This document shows, piece after piece, positions 53,791-62,716 of a stretch of 64,000 nucleotides of DNA (position 1 is the first letter of the stretch; each line of letters opens with the position of its first letter). The DNA comes from Burkholderia pyrrocinia (GTDB lineage Bacteria > Pseudomonadota > Gammaproteobacteria > Burkholderiales > Burkholderiaceae). A program made the translations under genes and the position numbers. Below the pieces are notes generated by a model that worked only from the letters and a program-made list of their open reading frames with translations, did not search any database and was not told the origin of the DNA. Where the stretch lies: positions 806,001 to 870,000 of the forward strand of contig NZ_CP024903.1 in NCBI RefSeq assembly GCF_003330765.1. Reading direction: 5' to 3'.

Positions 53791-55185
53791 ATGAATCGAG
53801 TCCTGTTGTTCAAGTCCGTGATCACGGCGTTTCTCGTGTTGCTCATCCTGATTCCGCTGCAGATGGTCGGCGGCATCGTGCAGGATCGCTCCGCGTATCG
53901 CGACAGCGCGCTGCAGAACGTCTGGTCCAGCTATGCGGGGCCGCAGGTCGTGACGGGGCCGGTCCTCGTCGTGCAGTACACGGAAGTTACGCGCGTACGC
54001 GACGATACGCGCGCCGGCGGCGCGACCAAGACGAGTCTGCACCGCGAGAAGAAACGCCTGCTGGTTTTTCCGAAGACGCTCAAGGTTGACGGGACGCTGG
54101 AGACCAATGTCCGCTATCGCGGCATCTACAAGGCGCTCGTCTACGAGCTGACGGGCCGCCTGACGGGCACGCTGGCACTACCCGACCTGACGAAATTGCC
54201 GCAATCGGACGGCCATGTGAATTTCGATATCGACAGCGTCTACGTGTCGCTCGGCATCGGCGATATTCGCGGGCTGCGGTCACAGCCCGTGCTGAAGGTC
54301 GGCGGCAAACCACTCGAACTCGAGCAGGGCACGCAGTTGGAGAACCTGCACAAGGGCGTGCATGCGAACCTCGATCTCGCGGCGTTCGCGGGCGCGAATG
54401 CCGGGGCGGTCGTGCCGTTCAATATCGACCTGGCATTGCTCGGCACGCAATCGGTCGCGTTCGCACCGGTCGCCGACCAGAACGATTTCTCGCTGAAGTC
54501 GACGTGGCCGCATCCGAGTTTCTATGGGGCGTTCCTGCCGTATAGCCGCAAGATCGATGCGCATGGCTTCAGCAGCACATGGAGCGTTACGTCGTTCAAC
54601 ACGAAGGTGCGCGAGCAGATCGCGTCCGGAAACGGCGAGGAACTGTTCGAAACGGCGGCGGTGTCGGTAATCGAGCCCGTGAACACCTATCTGCAGGTCG
54701 AGCGTGCGACGAAGTACGGCGCGTTGTTCGTGATCCTCACGTTCGCGAGCTTCTTCATGTTCGAACTCGTGAAGCGGCTGCGCATTCACCCGATCCAGTA
54801 TCTGCTGGTCGGCCTGGCGCTCGCGCTGTTCTTCCTGTTGCTGCTCAGCTTGTCCGAGCATATCCGGTTCGCGTATGCGTATCTCGCGGCAAGCGGCGCA
54901 TGCATCGGGCTGCTCGGTTTCTATCTGTCGTTCGTGCTGCACAGCGTGAAACGCGGCGCGACGTTCGCGACGCTGCTCACGATGCTGTACGCGGCGCTCT
55001 ACGGCCTGCTGCTGTCCGAAGACAACGCGTTGATGCTCGGCTCGCTGCTGCTGTTCGCGATTCTCGCCGGCATCATGACGCTCACGCGTCGCGTCGACTG
55101 GTATTCGGTCGGTGCGGCGTGGCAGCCGCTGGCCGACAAGCCGGGCGCGGGCACGGGCACGGGCACGGGGAAGTCGGGGCAGTGA
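53791..55185 (+). CDS. creD: Inner-membrane protein CreD
   Basis: This 464-residue protein has one N-terminal membrane helix (ITAFLVLLILIPLQMVGGIV), a large periplasmic domain of about 280 residues with the family segments SFYGAFLPYSRKIDAHGFSS and FETAAVSVIEPVNTYLQVER, and five or six C-terminal helices. CreD is the main target of CreBC and is linked to envelope integrity and colicin E2 tolerance; its biochemical action is unknown. The C-terminus carries a short GTGTGTG tract from GGCACG repeats. Confidence 0.95.
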   Translation: MNRVLLFKSVITAFLVLLILIPLQMVGGIVQDRSAYRDSALQNVWSSYAGPQVVTGPVLVVQYTEVTRVRDDTRAGGATKTSLHREKKRLLVFPKTLKVDGTLETNVRYRGIYKALVYELTGRLTGTLALPDLTKLPQSDGHVNFDIDSVYVSLGIGDIRGLRSQPVLKVGGKPLELEQGTQLENLHKGVHANLDLAAFAGANAGAVVPFNIDLALLGTQSVAFAPVADQNDFSLKSTWPHPSFYGAFLPYSRKIDAHGFSSTWSVTSFNTKVREQIASGNGEELFETAAVSVIEPVNTYLQVERATKYGALFVILTFASFFMFELVKRLRIHPIQYLLVGLALALFFLLLLSLSEHIRFAYAYLAASGACIGLLGFYLSFVLHSVKRGATFATLLTMLYAALYGLLLSEDNALMLGSLLLFAILAGIMTLTRRVDWYSVGAAWQPLADKPGAGTGTGTGKSGQ

Positions 55186-55208
55186 CGAAACGTATCTGAT
55201 GGCTGACA

Positions 55209-55232
55209 CCGGCCGGGTCGTTGCCCGGCCGG
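55209..55232 (+). terminator. Hairpin downstream of creD
   Basis: CCGGCCGGG and CCCGGCCGG pair perfectly around a 6-base loop 24 bases after the creD stop. No T-tract follows. Confidence 0.45.
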
Positions 55233-55272
55233 CGTGCATCTGAGAGACGTGCGGTGAAAGAGAACGGGAACG

Positions 55273-55302
55273 GGCGGCGCGCGGAGACATCGGCGCGCCG
55301 CC
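55273..55302 (-). terminator. Hairpin downstream of the RidA-like gene
   Basis: GGCGGCGCGC (55273-55282) and GCGCGCCGCC (55293-55302) pair perfectly just past the RidA stop. On the minus strand the following bases are T/C-rich (CGTTCCCGTTCTCTTTC), consistent with a weak intrinsic terminator. Confidence 0.5.
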
Positions 55303-55305
55303 GTG

Positions 55306-55740
55306 TCATGCCGTCGACGACGACGGCGACGCCGGCTGGCGAAACCGCGCCAGCGGAATTTCCGCGATCGCCGCAATCTCGATCATCAGGTCGGCGCGGT
55401 AGAGGCGTTCGACCTGAACGGTCGTCGTCACCGGATACGGTTCGGCGAAGTACGTCTTGCGAAGGTCGCCGGCCTGCATGAACGCATCGATGTCGGTCGC
55501 GTAATGCACGAGCGAGATCACGTCCTGCATCCGTCCGCCCATCGCGGCGAGCACGGCGCGAATGTTGTCGAGGGTCTGCCGAACCTGCGCGCGCATGTCG
55601 CCGGCGCCGACCACCTGACCGTCCCGGTCGAGCGCCACCTGGCCCTTCAGGTGGACGATGCGGCCGTCGCCCTGGATCACGGCCATCGAGAACGCGCCGA
55701 ACGGCGCCCAGACTTCCGGCGGATTCACTCCTTCTGTCAT
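55306..55740 (-). CDS. RidA (YjgF/YER057c/UK114) family protein
   Basis: This 144-residue protein belongs to the RidA family, trimeric enzymes that hydrolyse reactive enamine/imine intermediates. Conserved stretches are IVHLKGQVALDRDGQVVGAG, RQTLDNIRAVLAAMGGRMQD and the C-terminal MIEIAAIAEIPL, whose glutamate is conserved. The arginine typical of active RidA (in the RA-x-V region near residue 105) is not obvious, so it may belong to an Rid1-7 subgroup. AGGAGCC precedes the ATG. Confidence 0.88.
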   Translation of the reverse strand: MTEGVNPPEVWAPFGAFSMAVIQGDGRIVHLKGQVALDRDGQVVGAGDMRAQVRQTLDNIRAVLAAMGGRMQDVISLVHYATDIDAFMQAGDLRKTYFAEPYPVTTTVQVERLYRADLMIEIAAIAEIPLARFRQPASPSSSTA

Positions 55741-55857
55741 GACGCGGCTCCTGTCGGTCGAGGGGGCGGCGGTACGGGGCACGGTTGGCGGCAAGGCCGC
55801 CTGCAGGCCGTAGGCCATCACCTTATACTGGATGTTCCCCGTCATGTGATCCGAGCC

Positions 55858-56055
55858 GTGCCCAAGCCTGCTTCGCCGGATGCGTCCCCAGACGATCCGC
55901 GTCCGACCCCGCCTCAACAACCTGAACTGGAAGACTGCTGCAACAGCGGCTGCTCGCCGTGCGTCTTCGATCTGTACGACGACGCGCTCGCGCGCTATCG
56001 CATCGAGCTGGCCGACTGGGAAGCGCGGCAGGCGAAGCGCAAGCATCACCGCTGA
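55858..56055 (+). CDS. Oxidoreductase-like domain small protein
   Basis: This 65-residue protein has the Oxidored-like signature PPQQPELEDCCNSGCSPCVF followed by DLYDDALARYRIELADWEAR. Four closely spaced cysteines suggest metal or cluster binding. Similar short proteins are found in many proteobacteria and as a domain in eukaryotes, without a proven role. The start is probably the GTG at 55858; a GTG at 55846 is also in frame. Confidence 0.8.
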   Translation: MPKPASPDASPDDPRPTPPQQPELEDCCNSGCSPCVFDLYDDALARYRIELADWEARQAKRKHHR

Positions 56056-56129
56056 GCCGGATGCCGGCGGGCGCGCATGCACCGTTCCTGCTTCGGGGGC
56101 CTCACAGCTGGCGGGCAATCCGTCCGGTT

Positions 56130-56345
56130 TCACGCGCCCGCACGCCGCCGCCGATGCAGCGGCCCGAGCGCCGTCGACAGTGCGATGCACGCGAGCAATA
56201 CGACCGTCAGCGTAAACATCGATGTCCTGAACCCCAGCACGTAGTCGACAGCGGCCGGATCGATGCCGAGCCGCGCGAGGTGCTGTCGCGGCAACTGCTG
56301 ATGTAAAACCGTGCCGCGCGACATGCGGCGGCGCATGGCGGACAT
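56130..56345 (-). CDS. Possible small membrane protein
   Basis: The 71-residue frame has a hydrophilic basic N-terminus, LARLGIDPAAVDYVLGFRTS and one membrane helix (FTLTVVLLACIALSTALGPL) followed by HRRRRAGA. The helix and basic end look protein-like and might be the C-terminus of a decayed larger transporter. No ribosome-binding site decides between the ATGs at 56345 and 56336. Confidence 0.35.
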   Translation of the reverse strand: MSAMRRRMSRGTVLHQQLPRQHLARLGIDPAAVDYVLGFRTSMFTLTVVLLACIALSTALGPLHRRRRAGA

Positions 56346-56411
56346 CCTGTTCGCCGGGAAAATCTACGAGTAGCACCGTCCGGGCGATTCACGCACGCCG
56401 CATCGATCCGT

Positions 56412-57314
56412 CTACTCGGCGGCCTCTCCGTCGGCGTATGCACGCAGTCCGTCCGCCAGCGCGTCGAACACCGCCCGGCAGCGCGGGCTCGTCCGCAGGT
56501 CCTCGTGCATCACGACCCAGGTTTCCAGCCGCATCGCGGGCCCGTCCGGCAGCACGCGCACCAGCCGTGCGTCGCGTTTCGCGAGCCCCGTCTGGCAGAA
56601 GCCGATCCCGTAGCCGGCGCGGATCATCGCGAGCTGCGCGAGGTTGCTGTCGGTGCGCAGCGCGAACGCATCGCGTTTCCACGACGGCATCCCGCGCCCC
56701 GCCGAGCGGATGAACGGCGTGACCGTATCGAAGCCGATCAGCGCGTGATGCGCGAGTGCGTCGAGCGTCGCGGGCGCACCGTTTCGCGCCACGTAGTCGT
56801 CGCGCGCATACAGCCCGACTTCGATCTCGCCAACGCGCCGCGCGACGAGCGCGTCCTGCGCGGGCGGCGCCATGCGCACCGCGATGTCGGCCTCGCGCTT
56901 CAGCACGTCCTGGATGCGGTCGGTCGGAACCAGTTCGATGACGAGCCCCGGATGATCGTGCCGCAATTGCGCGAGCACGGGCGGCAGCACCTCGACGGCG
57001 ATCACGTCGCTGGCCGAGATCCGCACGATGCCGCGCACGCCGGCGCCGTGGCTCGCGGCGGCGCGCTCGAAGGCGGCCGCCGCGCTGCGCAGCGCCTCCG
57101 CATGGCCGCGCAGCGCGAGCGCCGCCTCGGTCGGCAGCAGGCCCGACGGCGAGCGCGTGAACAGCGTCTGGCCGAACGCGGCTTCGAGCGCCGCGACGTG
57201 GCGGCCGGCCGTCGGCTGAGTGATGCCGAGCGCGCGCGCCGCGCCGGACAGCGAGCCTTCCGTCAGCACCGCGAGGAAGGTGCGATAGCGTTCCCAGTTC
57301 AGATCGGTGGTCAT
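56412..57314 (-). CDS. LysR-family transcriptional regulator
   Basis: This 300-residue regulator has the LysR winged helix at the N-terminus (RTFLAVLTEGSLSGAARALG, ITQPTAGRHVAALEAAFGQT) and a periplasmic-binding-like effector domain. It is divergent from the epimerase gene at 57413, with 98 bases between, which include the AT-rich ATAAATGTATAAC next to its start, a likely LysR site. It probably controls that gene and itself. Confidence 0.92.
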   Translation of the reverse strand: MTTDLNWERYRTFLAVLTEGSLSGAARALGITQPTAGRHVAALEAAFGQTLFTRSPSGLLPTEAALALRGHAEALRSAAAAFERAAASHGAGVRGIVRISASDVIAVEVLPPVLAQLRHDHPGLVIELVPTDRIQDVLKREADIAVRMAPPAQDALVARRVGEIEVGLYARDDYVARNGAPATLDALAHHALIGFDTVTPFIRSAGRGMPSWKRDAFALRTDSNLAQLAMIRAGYGIGFCQTGLAKRDARLVRVLPDGPAMRLETWVVMHEDLRTSPRCRAVFDALADGLRAYADGEAAE

Positions 57315-57412
57315 GCATAAATGTATAACTGATCTGCTAGGTTCGGCAATTCCTTGATAGCTCTCGGCCCGCCAGAATGCATCTCAAGACGGTTCATTCA
57401 AGGAGTGCGGCA

Positions 57413-58393
57413 ATGACGACGAACGCAGGCGGGACGCAACGACAGGCACTCGTGCTCGGCGCGAGCGGCGGGATTGGTGGGGAAGTCGCGCGGCAGTTGC
57501 GCGACGCGGGCTGGCAGGTGCGCGCATTGAAGCGCGGGCTCGATGCCGACGTCGTGGAGCGCGACGGCATGGTGTGGATGCGCGGCGACGCGATGGATCG
57601 CGACGCGGTGGTGCGGGCCGCGCGCGGCTGCAGCGTGATCGTGCACGCGGTGAACCCGCCCGGCTACCGGAACTGGGCGACCCTGGTGCTGCCGATGATC
57701 GACAACACGATCGCGGCGGCGACGGTGGCGCAGGCGACGGTCGTACTGCCCGGGACGGTCTACAACTACGGCGCCGACGCGTTTCCGGTGCTGCGGGAAG
57801 ATGCGCCGCAGCATCCGGCGACCCGCAAGGGCGCGATCCGCGTCGAACTGGAGCGGCGGCTGCAGGAAGCGACCGCGCAGGGCGTTCGTACGATCGTCGT
57901 GCGCGCGGGCGATTTCTTCGGGCCGCGCGCCGGCAACAACTGGTTTGCGCAGGGGCTCGTCAAGGCGGGGCGGCCCGTCGCGGCCGTCAGCGTGCCGGGG
58001 CAGCCGGGCGTTGGCCATCAATGGTCGTACCTGCCGGATGTCGCACGCACGATGGTCGAACTGATCGAGCGCCGCGATACGCTGGAGCCGTTCGCGCGCT
58101 TTCATCTCGGCGGGCATTGGGACGCGGACGGCACGCAGATGGCCGAGGCCGTCAGTCGCGTCGCGCAGCGGCACGGCATGCGGCCGGTGCTGCGGCGCTT
58201 TCCGTGGTGGTTCGTGTGGGCCGCGGCGCCGTTCGTGACGACGCTGCGCGAACTGCTCGAGATGCGTTACCTGTGGCGCGAGCCGATCCGCCTGGACAAC
58301 GCGCGGGTGACGGCGGTGCTCGGCCGCGAACCGGTGACGCCGCTCGACCAGGCGGTGGAGGAGACGCTGGCGGGGCTGGGGTGTCTGCGGTGA
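57413..58393 (+). CDS. NAD-dependent epimerase/dehydratase family protein
   Basis: This 326-residue extended SDR has the coenzyme motif LVLGASGGIGGEVARQL, SVIVHAVNPPGY, the position of catalytic Tyr in GTVYNYGADAFPVLRED, and ATRKGAIRVELERRL, where the usual YxxxK is modified. VVRAGDFFGPRAGNNWFAQG is well conserved in uncharacterised NAD(P)-binding proteins. AAGGAG lies before the ATG at 57413. Substrate unknown; the divergent LysR gene is the probable regulator. Confidence 0.87.
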   Translation: MTTNAGGTQRQALVLGASGGIGGEVARQLRDAGWQVRALKRGLDADVVERDGMVWMRGDAMDRDAVVRAARGCSVIVHAVNPPGYRNWATLVLPMIDNTIAAATVAQATVVLPGTVYNYGADAFPVLREDAPQHPATRKGAIRVELERRLQEATAQGVRTIVVRAGDFFGPRAGNNWFAQGLVKAGRPVAAVSVPGQPGVGHQWSYLPDVARTMVELIERRDTLEPFARFHLGGHWDADGTQMAEAVSRVAQRHGMRPVLRRFPWWFVWAAAPFVTTLRELLEMRYLWREPIRLDNARVTAVLGREPVTPLDQAVEETLAGLGCLR

Positions 58394-58511
58394 ACGACGG
58401 TTCCCGGGCGGTCGACAAGCGGGAGCAGGCGGGCGCGATGCCGTTCGTCGCAATGCATGGTGTCGGCCGGCATGGCGTGCACATCGGCCTCAGTCGCGCC
58501 CGCGCTCCCCG

Positions 58512-59213
58512 TTACGAAACAACCGGCAACACCTCGACCGCATACCGGTGCCGGAGGCTGCGCCCGAGCACCGGGTCGTGCAGCTCCATCTCGAACGCAT
58601 CGCCGTCCGCCATTGCCGCGATGGCGCCATGCACGGCAACCGTGCCGCCATACATCGCGCAGCGTGCCGGCATCGCACGCCGGTCTTCGAAGCGCTGCCA
58701 CAGCGCGTCCGGCGTCAGCAGGCCGCTGACCGCGCCATGCTGATACGCGACGCGCTCGCCGCCGCGCGCGATCAGCCATGAGCGCATTTCGATCCGGTCC
58801 CAGTGATCCGCGACGTCCGCGTAAAGCCACGCATCGCGGCCGAGCGGTTTCGCGCACACCTGCTTCGACACCGCGACGCCGTACGCTTCGACTTCGCGAT
58901 CCGTATGATCGGAGCCGACCGTGACCAGCGTGCCGGCCGGACTGTCGACCAGCACGCATTCGATCTCGCCGCCCGAGCGTGCGCCGAGCACGCCGATCGA
59001 CGGCGCCTGCGTGAGCAGCGCGGACGATACGCGATAGAAGCACGGCGTGGTCGACGGCGGCGCGACACCGAGCGCCGCGAGTTCGTCGATATGCGCGCGG
59101 ATCGCTTCCGGATCGCGGCCGGCCCAGCCGGCGATCACGACGCGCTCGATCTCGACGTCGACGGCGGCCGGCGCGCGTTGCAGGGAAATCACGTTGAACG
59201 ACAGGGCTTGCAT
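58512..59213 (-). CDS. DUF2848 family protein (fumarylacetoacetase-like)
   Basis: This 233-residue protein follows DUF2848 members: AGWAGRDPEAIRAHIDELAA, PSTTPCFYRVSSALLTQAP, TVGSDHTDREVEAYGVAVSK and RDAWLYADVADHWD. The group is distantly related to fumarylacetoacetate hydrolase-type C-C hydrolases, with acidic residues (SDHTDRE) as possible metal ligands. It is the last gene of a four-gene left-pointing group with a transporter and a LysR regulator, suggesting hydrolysis of an imported acid. Confidence 0.88.
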   Translation of the reverse strand: MQALSFNVISLQRAPAAVDVEIERVVIAGWAGRDPEAIRAHIDELAALGVAPPSTTPCFYRVSSALLTQAPSIGVLGARSGGEIECVLVDSPAGTLVTVGSDHTDREVEAYGVAVSKQVCAKPLGRDAWLYADVADHWDRIEMRSWLIARGGERVAYQHGAVSGLLTPDALWQRFEDRRAMPARCAMYGGTVAVHGAIAAMADGDAFEMELHDPVLGRSLRHRYAVEVLPVVS

Positions 59214-59262
59214 GCGGTTATCCGTTTGAAGTGCGAAGGAAGGAATGAGCCGGCGGCGACGC

Positions 59263-60582
59263 TCATTCCGCCAGCGGCCGGTGCGCGGTCTCGCGCGCGA
59301 CGATGAGCGCGATCGAGGTGACGACGAGCGCTGCGCTCACATAGAGAGACACGGCCGTCGTCGTGCCCGTCTGCCGGAACAGCGTGGCGATCAGGAGCGG
59401 TGCGAAGCCGCCGCCGACGATGCCGGCGAGCGTGTACGCGAGCGACGAGCCCGCATAGCGCACGCGCGTCGGGAACTGTTCGGTCACGAATGCGCCCTGC
59501 GGGCCGTACATCACCGCATGGATCACGAGGCCGATCGCGACGGCCGCGACGATCGCACCGGGGCGCGCCGTATCGAGCATCGCGAAGAACACGAACGCCC
59601 ATACGATGCCGGCGAGCGCACCGGCGAGATACACGGGCCGGCGGCCGAAGCGGTCCGACAGCGCCCCGAAGAACGGCACCGCGAGCGCGTTGCAGGCCGT
59701 GCCGACCATCACGGCCGTCAGCGCGACGGGGCGCGACAGGTGCAGCACGGTCGTCACGTAGGTCAGTGTGAACACGACGATCAGCGCATACAGCACGTCC
59801 GAACCGATCCGCGAACCGCCAGCGATCAGCAGGCGCCGCCAGTGGTACTTCAGCACGTCGGCGACGGGCACCTCGGCGGTCGCGTGCGATTCGGCGAGCT
59901 GCTCGAACTGCGGCGTTTCGTCGACGCCGCGCCGCAGCCAGAAGCCGAACACGACGAGCAGCGCGCTGGCCGCGAACGGCACGCGCCAGCCCCAGGACAG
60001 GAAGTTCTCGGACGTGGTCGACAGCGTCACGAGCGCGATGCAGCCGGTGCCGAGCAGCGTGCCGAACGACGGGCCGATCTGTGTCCACGACGCGGACAGC
60101 CCGCGCCGGTTCTGGTCGCCATGCTCGACCGACAGCAGCACCGCGCCGGCCCATTCGCCGCCGAGCGCGACGCCCTGCACGAAGCGCAGCGCGACGAGCA
60201 GGATCGGGCTCAGGATGCCGGCCTGCGCATAGGTCGGCAGCGCACCCATCAGCGCGGTCGTCAGCCCCATCAGCACGAGCGTGAGCATCAGCACCGCACG
60301 GCGGCCGATGCGATCGCCCAGATTGCCGAACACGAAGCCGCCGAGCGGACGCGACACGTAGCCGACCGCATAGGTCGAGAACGCGAGGATCGTGCCGGCC
60401 AGCGGATCGACCGACGGGAAGAACAGGTGGTTGAAGACGAGCGCGGCGAGCGTGTTGTAGATCGTGAAGTCGTACCACTCGAGCGACGTGCCGATCATGC
60501 TCGCGGTCGCGAGTCGGCTGTTGCGGACGCGGCGGGGCGCGTGGACGGCGGGCTGGGCGAGAGTGCTCATGGTGTCGGGCAT
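59263..60582 (-). CDS. MFS transporter, metabolite:H+ symporter (MHS) family
   Basis: This 439-residue permease has twelve membrane segments. Family motifs are GTSLEWYDFTIYNTLAALVF, RPLGGFVFGNLGDRIGRRAV, RFVQGVALGGEWAGAVLLSV and FFGALSDRFGRRPVYL. MHS transporters (KgtP, ProP, ShiA relatives) import organic acids with protons. It lies between DUF2848 and the dimeric-barrel gene and probably brings in the pathway substrate. ATG 60582 and 60570 are both possible. Confidence 0.92.
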   Translation of the reverse strand: MPDTMSTLAQPAVHAPRRVRNSRLATASMIGTSLEWYDFTIYNTLAALVFNHLFFPSVDPLAGTILAFSTYAVGYVSRPLGGFVFGNLGDRIGRRAVLMLTLVLMGLTTALMGALPTYAQAGILSPILLVALRFVQGVALGGEWAGAVLLSVEHGDQNRRGLSASWTQIGPSFGTLLGTGCIALVTLSTTSENFLSWGWRVPFAASALLVVFGFWLRRGVDETPQFEQLAESHATAEVPVADVLKYHWRRLLIAGGSRIGSDVLYALIVVFTLTYVTTVLHLSRPVALTAVMVGTACNALAVPFFGALSDRFGRRPVYLAGALAGIVWAFVFFAMLDTARPGAIVAAVAIGLVIHAVMYGPQGAFVTEQFPTRVRYAGSSLAYTLAGIVGGGFAPLLIATLFRQTGTTTAVSLYVSAALVVTSIALIVARETAHRPLAE

Positions 60583-60662
60583 ATCGTGATGTAGGACGGG
60601 ATGAAGCGCGGGGCCGGCGCATCGGCCGCGCGCGAATGCGGCACGGCCGGCGTTGGCGTTCG

Positions 60663-61349
60663 TCAGGCAGACAGCGCGGCGGCGGTCGGCTCGGCTTCGC
60701 AGTCGCGGCGCGCGGCCGGCAGCGGCGCGGCGGCGCGCCACAGCAGATCGAAGGTGCGCACGTCGTCGTGCCCGGCGAGCGCGGCGGCCACACGACGCGT
60801 CGCGGCCGCATCGCTGCCTTCGATCAGCACGAGCGCGTCGGCGGCCGGGCATGCGGCCGCATCGGCGCCGATCGGCGCGGACAGCTCGGGTGCGGTGCAG
60901 AAGAGCCGTGCGGCGTGGATGCCCGGTTCGCGCAGCGCGGCATCGAAGCGCTCGCGCAGGTGCGGCACGTCGATGCGATCCGGCGGCAGCACGAACAGCG
61001 CGAGATGCGCGCCTTCGCCGTCGCCGGCCTCGATCGTCAGTTCGCCGACGCGCCGCTGCGTACCCGTCATGCGTTCGAAGTTCGCGAGCGACCACGCGGT
61101 CTGCTGCGTGAATGCGCGCCGGTACGCATCGCTGCGGAACACGTCGAGCGTGTCGGTCACGTAGAGCGCGAGGTACTGGCGCGTGCCGCCGTCGGTTGCG
61201 CGAAAGCGCCGTGCGTGCGTGAAGCCGGGAATCGCGACACGTTCCTGCATGTGCTCGCGGTCGTACCACGCGTTGAAGTCGGCTTCGTGCGCGGGGTCGA
61301 TATCCGTCCAGACGCAAAGCTGGCCGTGCGGAAGGGAAAGGCGGGTCAT
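60663..61349 (-). CDS. Dimeric alpha/beta-barrel (ABM/EthD-like) protein
   Basis: This 228-residue protein looks like two ferredoxin-like (dimeric alpha/beta-barrel) halves. The first contains CVWTDIDPAHEADFNAWYDR, EHMQERVAIPGFTHARRF and YLALYVTDTLDVFRS. The second is weaker (ALFVLPPDRIDVPHLRERFD). The WYDREHMQ motif is common in EthD-like or DUF4286-type proteins of catabolic operons. GAGGA precedes the ATG. A small-molecule isomerase or oxygenase role is possible but unproven. Confidence 0.8.
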   Translation of the reverse strand: MTRLSLPHGQLCVWTDIDPAHEADFNAWYDREHMQERVAIPGFTHARRFRATDGGTRQYLALYVTDTLDVFRSDAYRRAFTQQTAWSLANFERMTGTQRRVGELTIEAGDGEGAHLALFVLPPDRIDVPHLRERFDAALREPGIHAARLFCTAPELSAPIGADAAACPAADALVLIEGSDAAATRRVAAALAGHDDVRTFDLLWRAAAPLPAARRDCEAEPTAAALSA

Positions 61350-61450
61350 CGCGGGGTTCCTCGTGACGGGGGTGTGTCAGGAACCGCAGTTTCCCGAAGA
61401 CGGGCCGCGCCCGTCCAACAAGAAAACAAATTCGCGGTGAACAGGTTTTC

Positions 61451-62521
61451 TTATGAGCGGTGCGGGCGGCGTTTGGCAGGGGCGGCGGGGGCAGCGGGCG
61501 GTGCGGATTTCGTCTTGCGTTTCTTCTGCGTCGGGGGGCTTGCCTTTGCCTTCGTTTTTGCCGATGCAGCGGGTGCAGCGGGTACAGCGCGTGTGGGGCG
61601 CGCATCGGCTTCGGCGGCGGCGGTTGCCCTTGCCGGGTTCGGAGCGGCCGTCATTGCGCGCGCGACTTCGCTGGCGAGTTCCGCGATGCGCGCGGCAACC
61701 GGCAGGCCCTGGCTTCGGTACGTCGCGACGAGCGGCAGCGCGGGGAATTCGGGGTCGACGTCGAGCAGTTCGAGCGCGCCTTCGTTCAGTTCGCGCCCGA
61801 TGATCGCGGGCGGCAGCGCGGCCACGCCGAAGCCGTCGGCGACGAGGCGGATCATCGCGGCGACCGACGTGATGCAGTTGATGCTGGCCGGCCGCTCGAC
61901 GGCCGCGAACAGCCGCTCGATCGTCGCATGCGGCCCCGAGTGGCGCGAGAAGCTGATGATCGGAAATTCGGCCAGGCGCGCGACGTCGAGCGGCTGGCCG
62001 CCGAGCCCGAGGCGCGGGCTTGCCGCCCAGCGCACGGGGAATTCGCACAGCGGCAGGTTCGTGAAGTCGGGGCCCGGCACCGGGTCGGTCTGCAGGATCA
62101 GGTCGACGCCGTCGGTGCTGAGCAGGCGGATCAGGTGCAGCGTCGTGTCGCTCGTGATCTCGACGTCGAGGCGCGGATAGCGCTCGCGCAGCTGCGCCAT
62201 CAGCGCCGGGAACCAGCTGTGCACGATCGATTCGATCACGCCGATCCGGATCAGGCCCGCGTCGCTCGCCGCATCGATGTCGCGGCGCATTTCGCCGTCG
62301 AGCCGCACGATCCGTTCCGCGTACGCGAGCATGCGCCGGCCCGCGGGCGTGAGCGTGGCCGAGCGCGTGTTGCGGTCGAACAGGCGCACGTCGAACGCTT
62401 CCTCGAGCGACGCGATGCGGCTCGACACGGCGGCCTGCGTCGTGTGCAGTTTTTCGGCGGTGAGCCGGAAGTTTTCCAGCTTCGCGAGCCAGACGAAGGT
62501 TTCAAGAAACCGGATGTTCAT
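61451..62521 (-). CDS. LysR-family regulator with unusual basic Ala/Pro/Lys tail
   Basis: This 356-residue regulator has a LysR winged helix (MNIRFLETFVWLAKLENFRL, TTQAAVSSRIASLEEAFDVR) and effector domain (IRIGVIESIVHSWFPALMAQ). The fold ends near residue 293. The last 60 residues are Ala/Pro/Lys/Arg-rich (ASAKTKAKASPPTQKKRKTK, SAPPAAPAAPAKRRPH), resembling histone H1-like tails and absent from ordinary LysR proteins. It precedes the dimeric-barrel/MFS/DUF2848 genes in the same direction with a 101-base gap. Confidence 0.92.
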   Translation of the reverse strand: MNIRFLETFVWLAKLENFRLTAEKLHTTQAAVSSRIASLEEAFDVRLFDRNTRSATLTPAGRRMLAYAERIVRLDGEMRRDIDAASDAGLIRIGVIESIVHSWFPALMAQLRERYPRLDVEITSDTTLHLIRLLSTDGVDLILQTDPVPGPDFTNLPLCEFPVRWAASPRLGLGGQPLDVARLAEFPIISFSRHSGPHATIERLFAAVERPASINCITSVAAMIRLVADGFGVAALPPAIIGRELNEGALELLDVDPEFPALPLVATYRSQGLPVAARIAELASEVARAMTAAPNPARATAAAEADARPTRAVPAAPAASAKTKAKASPPTQKKRKTKSAPPAAPAAPAKRRPHRS

Positions 62522-62716
62522 CGAATTCCAAACGGTGAGGCGGTGCCGGATGGGCGGCGCGATCGGTCGATGGTAGCGGATTTTCGGGGCGGGAAACGAG
62601 CGGGCGGAGCGGTGAGCGCGCCGTAGCCGGTGCCGGGACGGGCGGCGAAGTGCCGGAGGACGTGCACGGAACGCCGCCCGCAGCGATGGGTCACGCGGGC
62701 GGCGCGCCCCCGCGCA

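Noticed and set aside
55150..55180. GGCACG repeats at the end of creD as a possible phase-variation tract
   Set aside because: Only a few copies of a six-base unit, so length change stays in frame; no switching is expected.
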